Source of the DNA: Paraplanobispora siamensis
GTDB lineage: Bacteria > Actinomycetota > Actinomycetes > Streptosporangiales > Streptosporangiaceae
NCBI RefSeq assembly: GCF_016863175.1
Contig: NZ_BOOJ01000072.1
Location: forward strand, 1-64,000
Direction: 5' to 3'
Length of the DNA stretch: 64,000 nucleotides
Part shown: positions 35,254-43,130 of the stretch, one piece after another
Layout: every line of letters starts with the position of its first letter
How positions within the stretch are numbered: position 1 is the first letter of the stretch
Notes under the pieces: model-generated
What the model was told of the DNA's origin: nothing
The model's database searches: none
What the model saw: the letters and a program-made list of their open reading frames with translations, nothing else
Made by a program: the position numbers and the translations under genes

Positions 35254-36609
35254 ATGTCGCCGGTTCTGGAGAGTACGGCCCGCGCCCTGCTGCGCAGGGT
35301 CGCCGCCGAGCAGGCCGAGTCGCGCCTGCCGTCGCTGGCCGCGGCCGTGGTGCGCGAGGGGCGGGTCGCCTGGTTCGGGGCGCGCGGCATGGTCGAAGAC
35401 GCCGCGCCCACCCGCGCCACCCAGTACCGGATCGGCTCGATCACCAAGAGCATGGTCGCCGTCGTGGTCATGCGGCTGCGCGACGAGGGGCGGCTGGACC
35501 TGCTCGACCCGATCGGCAAGCACATCCCCGGCACGCCCGTGGACGAGGTGACGATCGCCCAGCTGCTGTCGCACACCGGCGGGCTGACCGCCGAGCCGCC
35601 CGGCCAGTGGTGGGAGCGCACGCCCGGCATGCCGTTCGAGGAGCTGCTGGCGCTGCTGGGCCCGGAGACCTCCCGGCACCGGCCGGGCCGCCGCTTCCAC
35701 TACTCCAACCTGGGCTTCGGCCTGCTGGGCGAGCTGGTGGCCCGCCTGCGCGGGACGGACTGGGCGCAGGCCGTACGGCAGGAGGTCCTGGCCCCGCTGG
35801 GCATGCGCGACACCACCGCGCGCCCGCGCGCCCCGCACGCCACCGGCTACGCCGTGCACCCGTGGGCCGACGTGCTGCTGCCCGAGCCCGAGCACGACGC
35901 GGTCGCCCTGGCCCCGGCCGGGCAGATCTGGTCCACCCCGGACGACCTGGCCCGGTGGGCGGCGTTCGTGGCCGGTGACACCGGCGACGTGCTGGCCGAG
36001 GCCACCCTGGCGGAGATGCGCGAGCCCGCGACCGTCGAGGACGGCGACGCCTGGACCGGCGGGTACGGCCTGGGCCTGCAGCTGGCCAGGGCCGGCGGCC
36101 GCCGCCTGGCCGGGCACACCGGGTCCATGCCGGGCTTCCTGGCCACGGTCTGGGCCGACCCCGCCGACCGGGTGGGCGTGCTGTTCATGGCCAACTCCAC
36201 CGCGGGGGTGCGCCGGACGCTGCTGACCGACCTGCTGGCCATCCTGGACGAGCACGAGCCGCGCCTGCCGGCCGAGTGGACGCCCTCGGCCGTCGATCCG
36301 GAGCTGCTGGAGCTGACCGGGCCCTGGTACTGGGGGCCGGCCGCCTACGCGCTGCGGCTGCTGGGCGGCCGGGACCTGTCGCTGACCCCGATCGGCGGCG
36401 CCGGGCGCGCCTCCCGCTTCTCGGCCCGGCCCGACGGCACCTGGCTGGGGCTGGACGGCTACTACGCCGGGGAGACGATGCGCCTGGTCCGCCGCCCCGA
36501 CGGCTCGCCCGGCCACCTGGACCTCAACACGTTCGTATTCACCCGCACCCCCTACGACCCGCAGGCGGAGGTGCCCGGCGGCGTGGACCCGGACGGCTGG
36601 CGGGCCTGA
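35254..36609 (+). CDS. serine hydrolase, beta-lactamase class C family
   Basis: A 451-residue penicillin-binding-protein-like hydrolase. The SxxK motif is SITKSM, the YxN motif YSNLGFG, and the third motif HTGSMPG, so the active site appears complete. LLSHTGGLTAE and STPDDLARWAAFVAG are further family marks. There is no signal peptide, so it is probably cytoplasmic and more likely an esterase or peptidase than a beta-lactamase. The last 100 residues form a separate beta-rich domain common in this family. ATG 35254 follows GAGGAGGAG by 8 bases; an upstream in-frame ATG at 35164 lacks this site. Confidence 0.9.
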   Translation: MSPVLESTARALLRRVAAEQAESRLPSLAAAVVREGRVAWFGARGMVEDAAPTRATQYRIGSITKSMVAVVVMRLRDEGRLDLLDPIGKHIPGTPVDEVTIAQLLSHTGGLTAEPPGQWWERTPGMPFEELLALLGPETSRHRPGRRFHYSNLGFGLLGELVARLRGTDWAQAVRQEVLAPLGMRDTTARPRAPHATGYAVHPWADVLLPEPEHDAVALAPAGQIWSTPDDLARWAAFVAGDTGDVLAEATLAEMREPATVEDGDAWTGGYGLGLQLARAGGRRLAGHTGSMPGFLATVWADPADRVGVLFMANSTAGVRRTLLTDLLAILDEHEPRLPAEWTPSAVDPELLELTGPWYWGPAAYALRLLGGRDLSLTPIGGAGRASRFSARPDGTWLGLDGYYAGETMRLVRRPDGSPGHLDLNTFVFTRTPYDPQAEVPGGVDPDGWRA

Positions 36610-36640
36610 GGCCACACGCACCCGGCCCGGCCCGGGGAAG

Positions 36641-37603
36641 TCACGCGGCCGGATCCGGGGAGCCGGTCAGCTCGCCCACCAGGGCGGCCGGTGCGCCGCT
36701 CAGCGGACCGTGCAGCACCTCCACCCGGTGCACCACGCGCGGCGCGGCCAGCGGGACGCCGACGACGCCGGGTCCGGTGAGCGGGCCCGGCACTCCGGCG
36801 GTGCCGTTCCGTACGGGCGTCCCCAGCTGTTCCGGCTGCTCCGCGTGGCCCGCCAGCGCGGAGACGGGCAGCAGGGTCAGGCCGTGCCCGGCGGCGACCA
36901 GGGACGTCACCGTACGCAGGTCATGACCGTCGTAACGGAACACGCTCCGGAAGCCCTCCTGCCCGGCGGGCAGGCCGGCCACCTCGCGCAGCCGCTCCAT
37001 CGCGGCCACGGCAGGAGCCCGCAGCCACAGCGCCCCGGCCAGGTCGGCCAGGTCCAGGCCCCGCCTGCGCGCCAGCGGGTGACCGGAGGGCAGGACGACC
37101 ACCAGGGACTCCTCGGCCACGCCGACGGCGGTCAGCGGGCCGACGTCGGGCAGGCGGAGCGGGTCGCTGGGCGCGGCGATCCCGTCGAGCAGTCCCACCT
37201 CGGCCACGCCGGAGGCGACCTGCTCGGCGACGTCCCGGCGGCCCACGCTGCGCAGCGTCACCTCCAGGCGCGGCCCGCGCAGGCGGCGGGCGAGCGCGGG
37301 CGGGCAGGCCAGCGGGGAGGCGGCCACGACCAGCCCGCGCGGCGGTCCGGCCGCGGCGCGCAGCACGTCGGCGCGGGCGGCGCGGTGGCGCAGCAGCAGC
37401 GGTTCGGCGTGCTCCAGCAGGCGCTGCCCGGCCGGGGTGGGCGCCACCGGGCGGCGGTGCAGCAGCGGCGTGCCCAGATCCGCCTCCAACGCCGCGACCT
37501 GCTGTGACACCGCCGACTGGGTGTAGCCGAGTTCTCCGGCCGCCGCGGAGAACGAGTTCAGGCGGGCGACGGTGACGAACGTGCGCAGCAGATGCGGATC
37601 CAC
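36641..37603 (-). CDS. LysR-family transcriptional regulator
   Basis: The N-terminal winged helix is typical (MDPHLLRTFVTVARLNSFS, then AAGELGYTQSAVSQQVAALE). The effector domain follows, with RGLVVAASPLACPPALARRL and VVVLPSGHPLARRR. At 320 aa it has the usual length. It is divergent from the amidotransferase-like gene over 78 bp containing a TTAT/ATAA dyad, so it most likely controls that gene and itself. Its ligand is unknown. Confidence 0.9.
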   Translation of the reverse strand: MDPHLLRTFVTVARLNSFSAAAGELGYTQSAVSQQVAALEADLGTPLLHRRPVAPTPAGQRLLEHAEPLLLRHRAARADVLRAAAGPPRGLVVAASPLACPPALARRLRGPRLEVTLRSVGRRDVAEQVASGVAEVGLLDGIAAPSDPLRLPDVGPLTAVGVAEESLVVVLPSGHPLARRRGLDLADLAGALWLRAPAVAAMERLREVAGLPAGQEGFRSVFRYDGHDLRTVTSLVAAGHGLTLLPVSALAGHAEQPEQLGTPVRNGTAGVPGPLTGPGVVGVPLAAPRVVHRVEVLHGPLSGAPAALVGELTGSPDPAA

Positions 37604-37619
37604 GGTGCATCAGTATCGC

Positions 37620-37637
37620 TTATCGACTCAGCAATAA
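37620..37637. promoter_or_regulatory. LysR-type site between divergent genes
   Basis: TTAT, 10 bases, ATAA in the AT-rich 78-bp gap between the LysR gene and the amidotransferase gene. The dyad is 17 bp upstream of the LysR start, as expected for an autoregulatory LysR box. Confidence 0.45.
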
Positions 37638-37681
37638 TCATCGTTGGCGCTTACCTGGGCCCGGCCGCAAGGATGAGGGAC

Positions 37682-38386
37682 ATGACCACCGCGACAGTCG
37701 CCCTGGTCGGCGACCGATCTCCCAGTGTCCAGGCCCACACCCGCATCCCCGGCCTCCTGGCGGCGCTGCACGAGCGCGACGGGCTGACGCTGGACGCCTA
37801 CTGGATCCCCACCACCGACGCCGACGACCTGACCGGGTTCGACGCGATCTGGATGCTGCCCGGCAGCCCGTACCGCAGCGAGGCCGGGGCGGTGAACGCC
37901 GCCCGCACCGCCCGCGAGCACGGCATCCCGTTCCTGGGTACCTGCGGCGGGTTCCAGCACACCATGCTGGAGTACGCCCGCAACGTCCTGGGCCTGGCCG
38001 TGGCGCACGCCGAGAACGACCCGGACGCCGAGGACTTCCTGCTGGTGCCGCTGGAGTGCTCGCTGGCCGGTCACGAGGACGAGGTACGGCTGACGCCCGG
38101 CTCGCTGGCCGAGCGGATCGTCGGGGCGGAGCGGACCACGGAACGTTACTCCTGCAACTTCGGGCTCAACGCCGCCTACCTGCCGCGCCTGGAGGCGGGC
38201 GGGCTGCGCTTCACCGGCCGGGACGGGGCGGGGGCCGTACGGATCCTGGAACTGCCGGACCACCCGTTCTTCCTGGCCACGCTCTTCCAGCCCGAGCTCG
38301 CCGGGGACGGCACCCGCCCGCACCCGATCATCGCCGCGTTCGCCGCGGCCGCCGTCGCCCACGCCGCACGGGTTCCGGTGTCCTGA
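37682..38386 (+). CDS. class I glutamine amidotransferase-like protein (CTP synthase C-terminal-related family)
   Basis: A 234-residue single-domain amidotransferase-like protein. The nucleophile elbow is GTCGGFQHTM with Cys in the expected place, and FQPEL near the C terminus resembles the F-H/Q-PE block of the triad, where Gln stands at the His position. This matches the family described as CTP synthase C-terminal region-related (seleno)proteins. No synthetase domain is attached, so the acceptor reaction is unknown. ATG 37682 follows GATGAGGG. The gene is divergent from a LysR regulator that probably controls it. Confidence 0.8.
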   Translation: MTTATVALVGDRSPSVQAHTRIPGLLAALHERDGLTLDAYWIPTTDADDLTGFDAIWMLPGSPYRSEAGAVNAARTAREHGIPFLGTCGGFQHTMLEYARNVLGLAVAHAENDPDAEDFLLVPLECSLAGHEDEVRLTPGSLAERIVGAERTTERYSCNFGLNAAYLPRLEAGGLRFTGRDGAGAVRILELPDHPFFLATLFQPELAGDGTRPHPIIAAFAAAAVAHAARVPVS

Positions 38387-38442
38387 GCCGCGCGACCGGA
38401 CGGCCGCAGAGCCTGCGGAACGCTCGGGCGGGCGGTCGCGCC

Positions 38443-38463
38443 GAGCCCCGTCCGGCGGGGCTC
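38443..38463. terminator. hairpin between convergent genes
   Basis: GAGCCCCG, loop TCCGG, CGGGGCTC. The right arm overlaps the stop codon of the L12-like gene. It separates that gene from the amidotransferase gene. Confidence 0.6.
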
Positions 38464-38890
38464 AGCCGATCGCTTCGACGAAACGCCGGGCCTCGTCCTC
38501 GGTCATCCCCGTCTCGCCGCGGACCAGCAGGACGGCCTGCTCACTCCGCCCGCCCTCCTTGAGGTCGCGGACCCGTTCGGCCAGATCGCCGTGGAGCGGG
38601 GACGCGCCTTTGGGGAGCGGAGAAACCCTGCCCGCGGCGAGGTCGTCGACGTACCGCTTGGCCTCGGCGAGGCCGAGGCCGGTCTGCTCGCGGACGAGCT
38701 TGATCGCGTGGATCTTCTTGTCCTGCGCGATCAGTACGTGCGCCTGCGCGTTCAGGTCGGCCGGGCTCAGGCGGGGCTGCGGCGGGCTCGCGGACCGCCG
38801 CGCGGACCGGACCATCCCGGTCACCGCCAGGACCACGACCGCGATGATCACTACGATGATGAGGAGTTCCGTCCACCCGAGACCTATCAT
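38462..38890 (-). CDS. membrane-anchored protein with two ribosomal L12 C-terminal-like motifs
   Basis: A 142-residue protein. One N-terminal membrane segment (LLIIVVIIAVVVLAVTGMV) is followed by a short linker. Then come two helix-turn-helix-like units resembling the ribosomal protein L7/L12 C-terminal domain: KKIHAIKLVREQTGLGLAEA (then KRYVDDL) and SEQAVLLVRGETGMTEDEAR (then RFVEAI). Proteins of this kind are widespread in actinobacteria as L7/L12-like proteins without known role; the L12 fold might bind a partner at the membrane. ATG 38890 is preceded by TATGAT at 38897-38902, six bases upstream, suggesting a leaderless transcript; an in-frame ATG at 38932 is therefore unlikely. Confidence 0.75.
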   Translation of the reverse strand: MIGLGWTELLIIVVIIAVVVLAVTGMVRSARRSASPPQPRLSPADLNAQAHVLIAQDKKIHAIKLVREQTGLGLAEAKRYVDDLAAGRVSPLPKGASPLHGDLAERVRDLKEGGRSEQAVLLVRGETGMTEDEARRFVEAIG

Positions 38891-38896
38891 GGTTTG

Positions 38897-38902
38897 ATCA
38901 TA
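38897..38902 (-). promoter_or_regulatory. leaderless -10 element
   Basis: TATGAT on the minus strand, six bases before the ATG of the L12-like gene, with TTGCGA 19 bases further upstream. The position implies transcription starts at or next to the start codon. Confidence 0.45.
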
Positions 38903-38938
38903 TTGTCCCGAGGCCTCCGGATCGCAACCCACGCGGAT

Positions 38939-40318
38939 TCAGCCCGATGTCCTCCCGGGCTTCTCTTCCTCACCCTCGGGGAGGTCGCGCGACGTCCGCA
39001 GCGGCGAGAGCATGATCGGCAGGAAGCTGGCGGCGAGCACCGCCGCACCCGCCCACAGCGCGGCCCGCACACCGGCCAGCTCACCGATCAGCCCGGCCGC
39101 CGCGGCCCCGGCGGCCAGCGCCCCGGTGAGCAGGAAGCGCATCGTCGCGGTGACCCGGCCCAGCAGATGGCCCGGGGTGATCCGCTGCCGGAAGCTCACC
39201 TTGATCACGTTGGAGACGCCGACCTTCCAGGTGACCGCCATCCACCCGGCCCCGGCCAGCCACAGTCCCGCTCCGGCGTCCAGCAGCGGGATCAGCGGGG
39301 TGAACGGCACGATCGCCACACTGGTCAGCCAGACCGCGCGGCCCTCCCCGATCCGCCGCCCGAGCCGGTTGGCGCTGGCCGAGCCGAGCATGAAACCGAC
39401 CCCGCCCATGGTCAGGAACACTCCCAGCCACAGCGGTGACAGGCCCAGCTCCCGTACGAACAGCAGGGGGAGCATCGTCTGGATGATCTGGATCGCCAGG
39501 TTCGTCAGCGCCCCCTCGGCGGCGATGGCACGCAGGATCGGGTGACCGGCGACCATTCGCACGCCCTCCCCGATGTCGCGCCGCATGCTCGTCTTCCCGG
39601 TGCGCTCGGGACGGGGCTCGACACGGGTGATCCCGCGCAGGAACAGGGCCGACCCCAGATAGCTCAGCGCGTCCAGCACGATCGCCACCGGGGCCGACAG
39701 CAACTGGATGAGATAGCCGCCGATCGCGCGGCCCGCGAGGTTCTCGGCCGCGTCCATGGTCACCAGCGCGGTGTTGGCGGCCGTCAGCCGGTCGGGACCG
39801 ACCAGGTGCGGCAGGTAGCCCTGGTCGGCGAGCTCGAAGAACAACGTGGCGACGCCGCAGATCAGCACCACCGCGCACAGGTGGGCGAAGGTGAGCACGT
39901 CCAGCCACCAGGCCAGCGGCACCGAGCCCAGCAGCGCGGCCCGCGCCAGGTCCGTCACGACCATGACCGGCCGCCGCCGCATCCGGTCGACCCACGCCCC
40001 CGCAGGCAGGCCGATCAGCAGGTAGGCCACGGTGCCGAGCATGGCCAGCAGGCCCAGCTCGCCGGGAGTGGCCGCCAGTGCGGTGACGGCGGCCAGCGGG
40101 ACGGCCAGGTCGCCGATCGAGGTGCCCAGCCGGCTCGCGGTCGCCGCGGCGAACAGTTTCCGGAAGTCGCTGTCGGCGAAGACCGACCGCTGCGGCGTCG
40201 CCGCTGCCGGAGGTCCCGCTGCCGGAGGTCCCGGTGTCGAGGGTGCCGGGTCTGCTGCCGGGGATGCCGGCGTCGAGGGTGCGGGTGTCTCGGGTGTCGC
40301 TGTCATGGGCACGACCAT
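38939..40318 (-). CDS. MFS exporter (EntS/MFS_3-like)
   Basis: A 459-residue transporter with 12 hydrophobic segments. A Pro/Ala/Thr-rich N-terminal tail of about 45 residues precedes the first helix. The family marks are FRKLFAAATASRLGTSIGDL, GAWVDRMRRRPVMVVTDLAR in the A-motif loop, and ITPGHLLGRVTATMRFL in the second half; this resembles the MFS_3 enterobactin-exporter branch, often involved in drug or siderophore efflux. ATG 40318 has AAGGG upstream. It is divergent from an ArsR/DUF5937 regulator across a 237-bp gap that contains a 16-bp tandem array, so the regulator probably controls this exporter. Confidence 0.88.
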   Translation of the reverse strand: MVVPMTATPETPAPSTPASPAADPAPSTPGPPAAGPPAAATPQRSVFADSDFRKLFAAATASRLGTSIGDLAVPLAAVTALAATPGELGLLAMLGTVAYLLIGLPAGAWVDRMRRRPVMVVTDLARAALLGSVPLAWWLDVLTFAHLCAVVLICGVATLFFELADQGYLPHLVGPDRLTAANTALVTMDAAENLAGRAIGGYLIQLLSAPVAIVLDALSYLGSALFLRGITRVEPRPERTGKTSMRRDIGEGVRMVAGHPILRAIAAEGALTNLAIQIIQTMLPLLFVRELGLSPLWLGVFLTMGGVGFMLGSASANRLGRRIGEGRAVWLTSVAIVPFTPLIPLLDAGAGLWLAGAGWMAVTWKVGVSNVIKVSFRQRITPGHLLGRVTATMRFLLTGALAAGAAAAGLIGELAGVRAALWAGAAVLAASFLPIMLSPLRTSRDLPEGEEEKPGRTSG

Positions 40319-40460
40319 GACGGCGCCCTTACGCTCTCTCCATTGATTCGGGCAGCGCCGAATCCATCGCGCCGAATCCATCGCGCCGCACCCACCGGCC
40401 CGCCGTACGGTGGGACCCGGCGGAGGGCCGGCCGCAACCGGCCGCGGCCGGGCCGGCGGT

Positions 40461-40545
40461 GCGGAGGCCGGACGGTGCGGAGGCCGGACGGTGCGGAGGC
40501 CGGACGGTGCGGAGGCCGGACGGTGCGGAGGCCGGACGGTGCGGA
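40461..40545. repeat. 16-bp tandem array upstream of the ArsR regulator
   Basis: Five exact head-to-tail copies of GCGGAGGCCGGACGGT (40461-40540) and a partial sixth. The array ends ten bases before the GTG start of the ArsR gene and runs into its ribosome binding site. It lies in the divergent promoter region of exporter and regulator. Confidence 0.95.
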
Positions 40546-40555
40546 AGGAGAGGAC

Positions 40556-41536
40556 GTGCTGGAGCTGGGGTTCGGGCTCGCGGATCTGGCGTGCACCCGC
40601 TTCGCGTTCTCGCCCCTGTGGGAGGTGGTCGCCAGCGTCCGGGTGCTCAAGAGCCCGGAGGAGCATCCCCTGCACCGGGCGTGGGTCGCGGCGGTACGGC
40701 CGCGCCTGGACGCCTCGGGCCTGGACTGGGGCATGCTGGCCGACCTGGTGCCGGTGCCGACCCGGGTGATCCCCGCCTTCGTCTGCCCACCCCCGGTCTC
40801 CACCTCCCCCGACCTGGAGGTCGAGCTGGCCACGTTGCGCTCGACCCCGCCCGGGCACGTGGACGTCGGCGACAGCCCGCGCCTGGCCGTCCTGCGCGAG
40901 GATCCCGAGGCCGGGCTCGAACGGCTGGCCGGGGTGATCAGGGACTACTGGGCGATCACGCTGGCGCCGTACTGGCCCAGGATCCGCACCCTGCTGGAGG
41001 GCGACATCCTGTACCGCGCCCGGCAGCTCGCCGAGGGCGGCGCCGCCCGGCTCCTCAACGACCTCGACCCGGCCGTCAGCTGGCGCGACGACACCCTGTC
41101 CATCGCACACCGGCACGTGTCGGGGGTCAGGGAGCTGGGCGGGCGGGGTCTGCTCCTGGTGCCCTCGGTGTTCGTCTGGCCGCGCCTGTTCTCGGTGACC
41201 ACCCCGCCCTGGCAGCCCACGCTGCGCTATTCGCCGCGCGGCGTGGCGACCCTGTGGGAGCGCCGCGGCTCCGGCGCGCCGCAGGCGCTGGCCGCCGTGC
41301 TCGGCCGCTCGCGCGCCCTGATCCTGGCCGAGCTGGACGTGCCCGCCTCGACCACTCAGCTGAGCGGCGGCACCGGGATGTCGATGGGCGGGGTCTCCGG
41401 GCACCTGACCGCCCTGCGCGACGCCGGTCTGGTCAACGCCCACCGCAGCGGCCGCCACGTGCTGTACTCACGCAGCGAGGCGGGAGAGGCGCTGCTCTGG
41501 GCGGCGCGTCCCTCTCCCGGCGGCCCGGCGGGCTGA
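40556..41536 (+). CDS. ArsR/DUF5937-type transcriptional regulator
   Basis: A 326-residue regulator. The N-terminal 220 residues are the DUF5937 domain (LELGFGLADLACTRFAFSPL and LWEVVASVRVL at the start, RPRLFSVTTPPWQPTLRYSP-type block later). The C-terminal 90 residues form an ArsR winged helix (ALAAVLGRSRALILAELD, STTQLSGGTGMSMGGVSGHL, HRSGRHVLYSRSEAGEALL). GTG 40556 follows GGAAGGAGAGG. The divergent MFS exporter is the likely target. The upstream leader is made of a 16-bp tandem array that would place five identical sites in front of the gene. Confidence 0.85.
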   Translation: MLELGFGLADLACTRFAFSPLWEVVASVRVLKSPEEHPLHRAWVAAVRPRLDASGLDWGMLADLVPVPTRVIPAFVCPPPVSTSPDLEVELATLRSTPPGHVDVGDSPRLAVLREDPEAGLERLAGVIRDYWAITLAPYWPRIRTLLEGDILYRARQLAEGGAARLLNDLDPAVSWRDDTLSIAHRHVSGVRELGGRGLLLVPSVFVWPRLFSVTTPPWQPTLRYSPRGVATLWERRGSGAPQALAAVLGRSRALILAELDVPASTTQLSGGTGMSMGGVSGHLTALRDAGLVNAHRSGRHVLYSRSEAGEALLWAARPSPGGPAG

Positions 41537-41650
41537 GAGCCCTCGCCACCTGGCACGGAGCGGGATCGGCGGCCGGGTGGTCCGACTCCGCGTGACGGCG
41601 TCGTAACGACCGCGCGTCTCGCGAGGCGCCCTCCGGAGTGCCACGATCGG

Positions 41651-41698
41651 TATCCTCCATGGCCATCGGATGCCGTAACCGGCTCCGCTCCGATGGCC
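41651..41698 (+). promoter_or_regulatory. promoter and 5'-end hairpin of the kinase gene
   Basis: A TATCCT -10 (41651-41656) predicts a start near 41662. Perfect 10-base arms GGCCATCGGA (41661-41670) and TCCGATGGCC (41689-41698), with an 18-base loop, would then form a hairpin at the very 5' end of the transcript, just before the ribosome binding site. It could equally be a DNA operator. Confidence 0.4.
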
Positions 41699-41717
41699 GT
41701 ACGGGAAGAGGTGAGCG

Positions 41718-43052
41718 GTGTCCGATCTCGGTCGGCTGGAAGCGCGGGATCCGCAGCACGTCGGCGTCTACCGGCTGGCCGGCGTCCTGGGGGAGGGCGG
41801 CCAGGGCACGGTCTACCTGGGCCACGACCCCTCGGGGCGGCGGGTGGCCGTCAAAGTCCTGCACGCCCGGATGGCCGCCGAGGACGTCGTCCGGCAGAGG
41901 TTCGAGCGGGAGGCGGACCTGGCCCGCCGGGTGGCGGCGTTCTGCACCGCCCAGGTGCTGGCGGCGGGCGTCAGCGACGGGCGGCTCTATCTCGTCAGCG
42001 AGTACGTCCCGGGCCCGTCGCTCCACCAGCTGGTCGCCGCCGAGGGGCCCCGTACCGGAGGAGGCCTGCACCGCCTGGCCGTGGCCACCGCCACCGCGCT
42101 GTCGGCCATCCACCGCACCGGGATCGTGCACCGCGACTTCAAACCGGCCAATGTGATCATGGGACCGGAGGGTCCGGTGGTCATCGACTTCGGCATCGCG
42201 CGTGCGCTGGAAGCCGGTACGACCCGTTCGGCGCTGGTGGGCAGTCCCGGCTACATGGCGCCCGAGCAGTTGTCCGGCCACTCGGCCTCTCCGGCCTCCG
42301 ACGTCTTCGCCTGGGCCGCCACCATGGTCTACGCCGCGACCGGCCGCCCGGCGTTCGCCGGGCAGCACCCGGCTGCGGTGATGGGCGCCGTCCTGCACAA
42401 CGCCCCGGACCTGTCCGGGGTCCCGGAAGGGCTGCGGCCGTTGCTGGCGTCATGCCTGGCCAAGGACCCCGCCGCCCGCCCCGGCGCGGCTCAGGTGCTC
42501 ACCGCCCTGACCGGCGGCACCGGTACCGCCCCGGCCGCCGGAAACGGGTCGCATCCGGCGGCGTGGACGGCACCCTGGCAAGAGCCGAGATCCGGGCAGG
42601 GACCGACGCCCGGACAAGGGCTGGATCCCGGAACGGCACCGGCCCCGGCGCAGTGGCCGCCGTCCGGGCAGGGGCCGGGGGCCGCGCAATGGCCGACGTC
42701 CGCGCCGCCGGGCGTCGGGGCGCCGGGCGCCTCCACCGTCCCCCGGCCGGTCCCGGTCGGCGGGCGGACCGGCGCGGCCGGTTCCGGCCGGCCGTACGGG
42801 ACGGTGCGCAGTCTCGGCGTCGCGGCTCTCGTGTTCGGCGGGGCGCAGGTCGCGGTGATCTACGGCGGTGCCTTCGGTGATCTCAGCGAGACGGCTCTGC
42901 TGAAGCTCGCGCCGCTGTGGATCTTCTGTCTCGCCTTCGGCGGAGGCGGGCTGCTGCTGCCTCGGCCCACCTTGCTCAAGGCCGGCATCGTCGCCGTCGC
43001 GGCCGTCCTCCTCGGGGTCGTCTTCTACTGGACGCTGTGGCCCCTGCTGTAG
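41718..43052 (+). CDS. serine/threonine protein kinase with C-terminal membrane segments
   Basis: A 444-residue Hanks-type kinase. The glycine loop is GEGGQGTVYLG, the ATP lysine is in VAVKVL, the catalytic loop is VHRDFKPANVI, and IDFGIAR and GSPGYMAPEQL complete the activation segment, so it should be active. A Pro/Gly/Gln-rich linker (about residues 275-360) leads to three predicted membrane segments at the C terminus, with no extracellular sensor domain. GTG 41718 follows AAGAGGTGAG. The kinase stands alone; the recombinase gene downstream has its own leader. Its substrate is unknown. Confidence 0.92.
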   Translation: MSDLGRLEARDPQHVGVYRLAGVLGEGGQGTVYLGHDPSGRRVAVKVLHARMAAEDVVRQRFEREADLARRVAAFCTAQVLAAGVSDGRLYLVSEYVPGPSLHQLVAAEGPRTGGGLHRLAVATATALSAIHRTGIVHRDFKPANVIMGPEGPVVIDFGIARALEAGTTRSALVGSPGYMAPEQLSGHSASPASDVFAWAATMVYAATGRPAFAGQHPAAVMGAVLHNAPDLSGVPEGLRPLLASCLAKDPAARPGAAQVLTALTGGTGTAPAAGNGSHPAAWTAPWQEPRSGQGPTPGQGLDPGTAPAPAQWPPSGQGPGAAQWPTSAPPGVGAPGASTVPRPVPVGGRTGAAGSGRPYGTVRSLGVAALVFGGAQVAVIYGGAFGDLSETALLKLAPLWIFCLAFGGGGLLLPRPTLLKAGIVAVAAVLLGVVFYWTLWPLL

Positions 43053-43130
43053 GACGGCGGAAGAGGGCATGATCGTTGTCGGTGCCGCGCGGTACGGTCG
43101 TGCGGACCGAGAAAGGATGTCCCTGCGATC

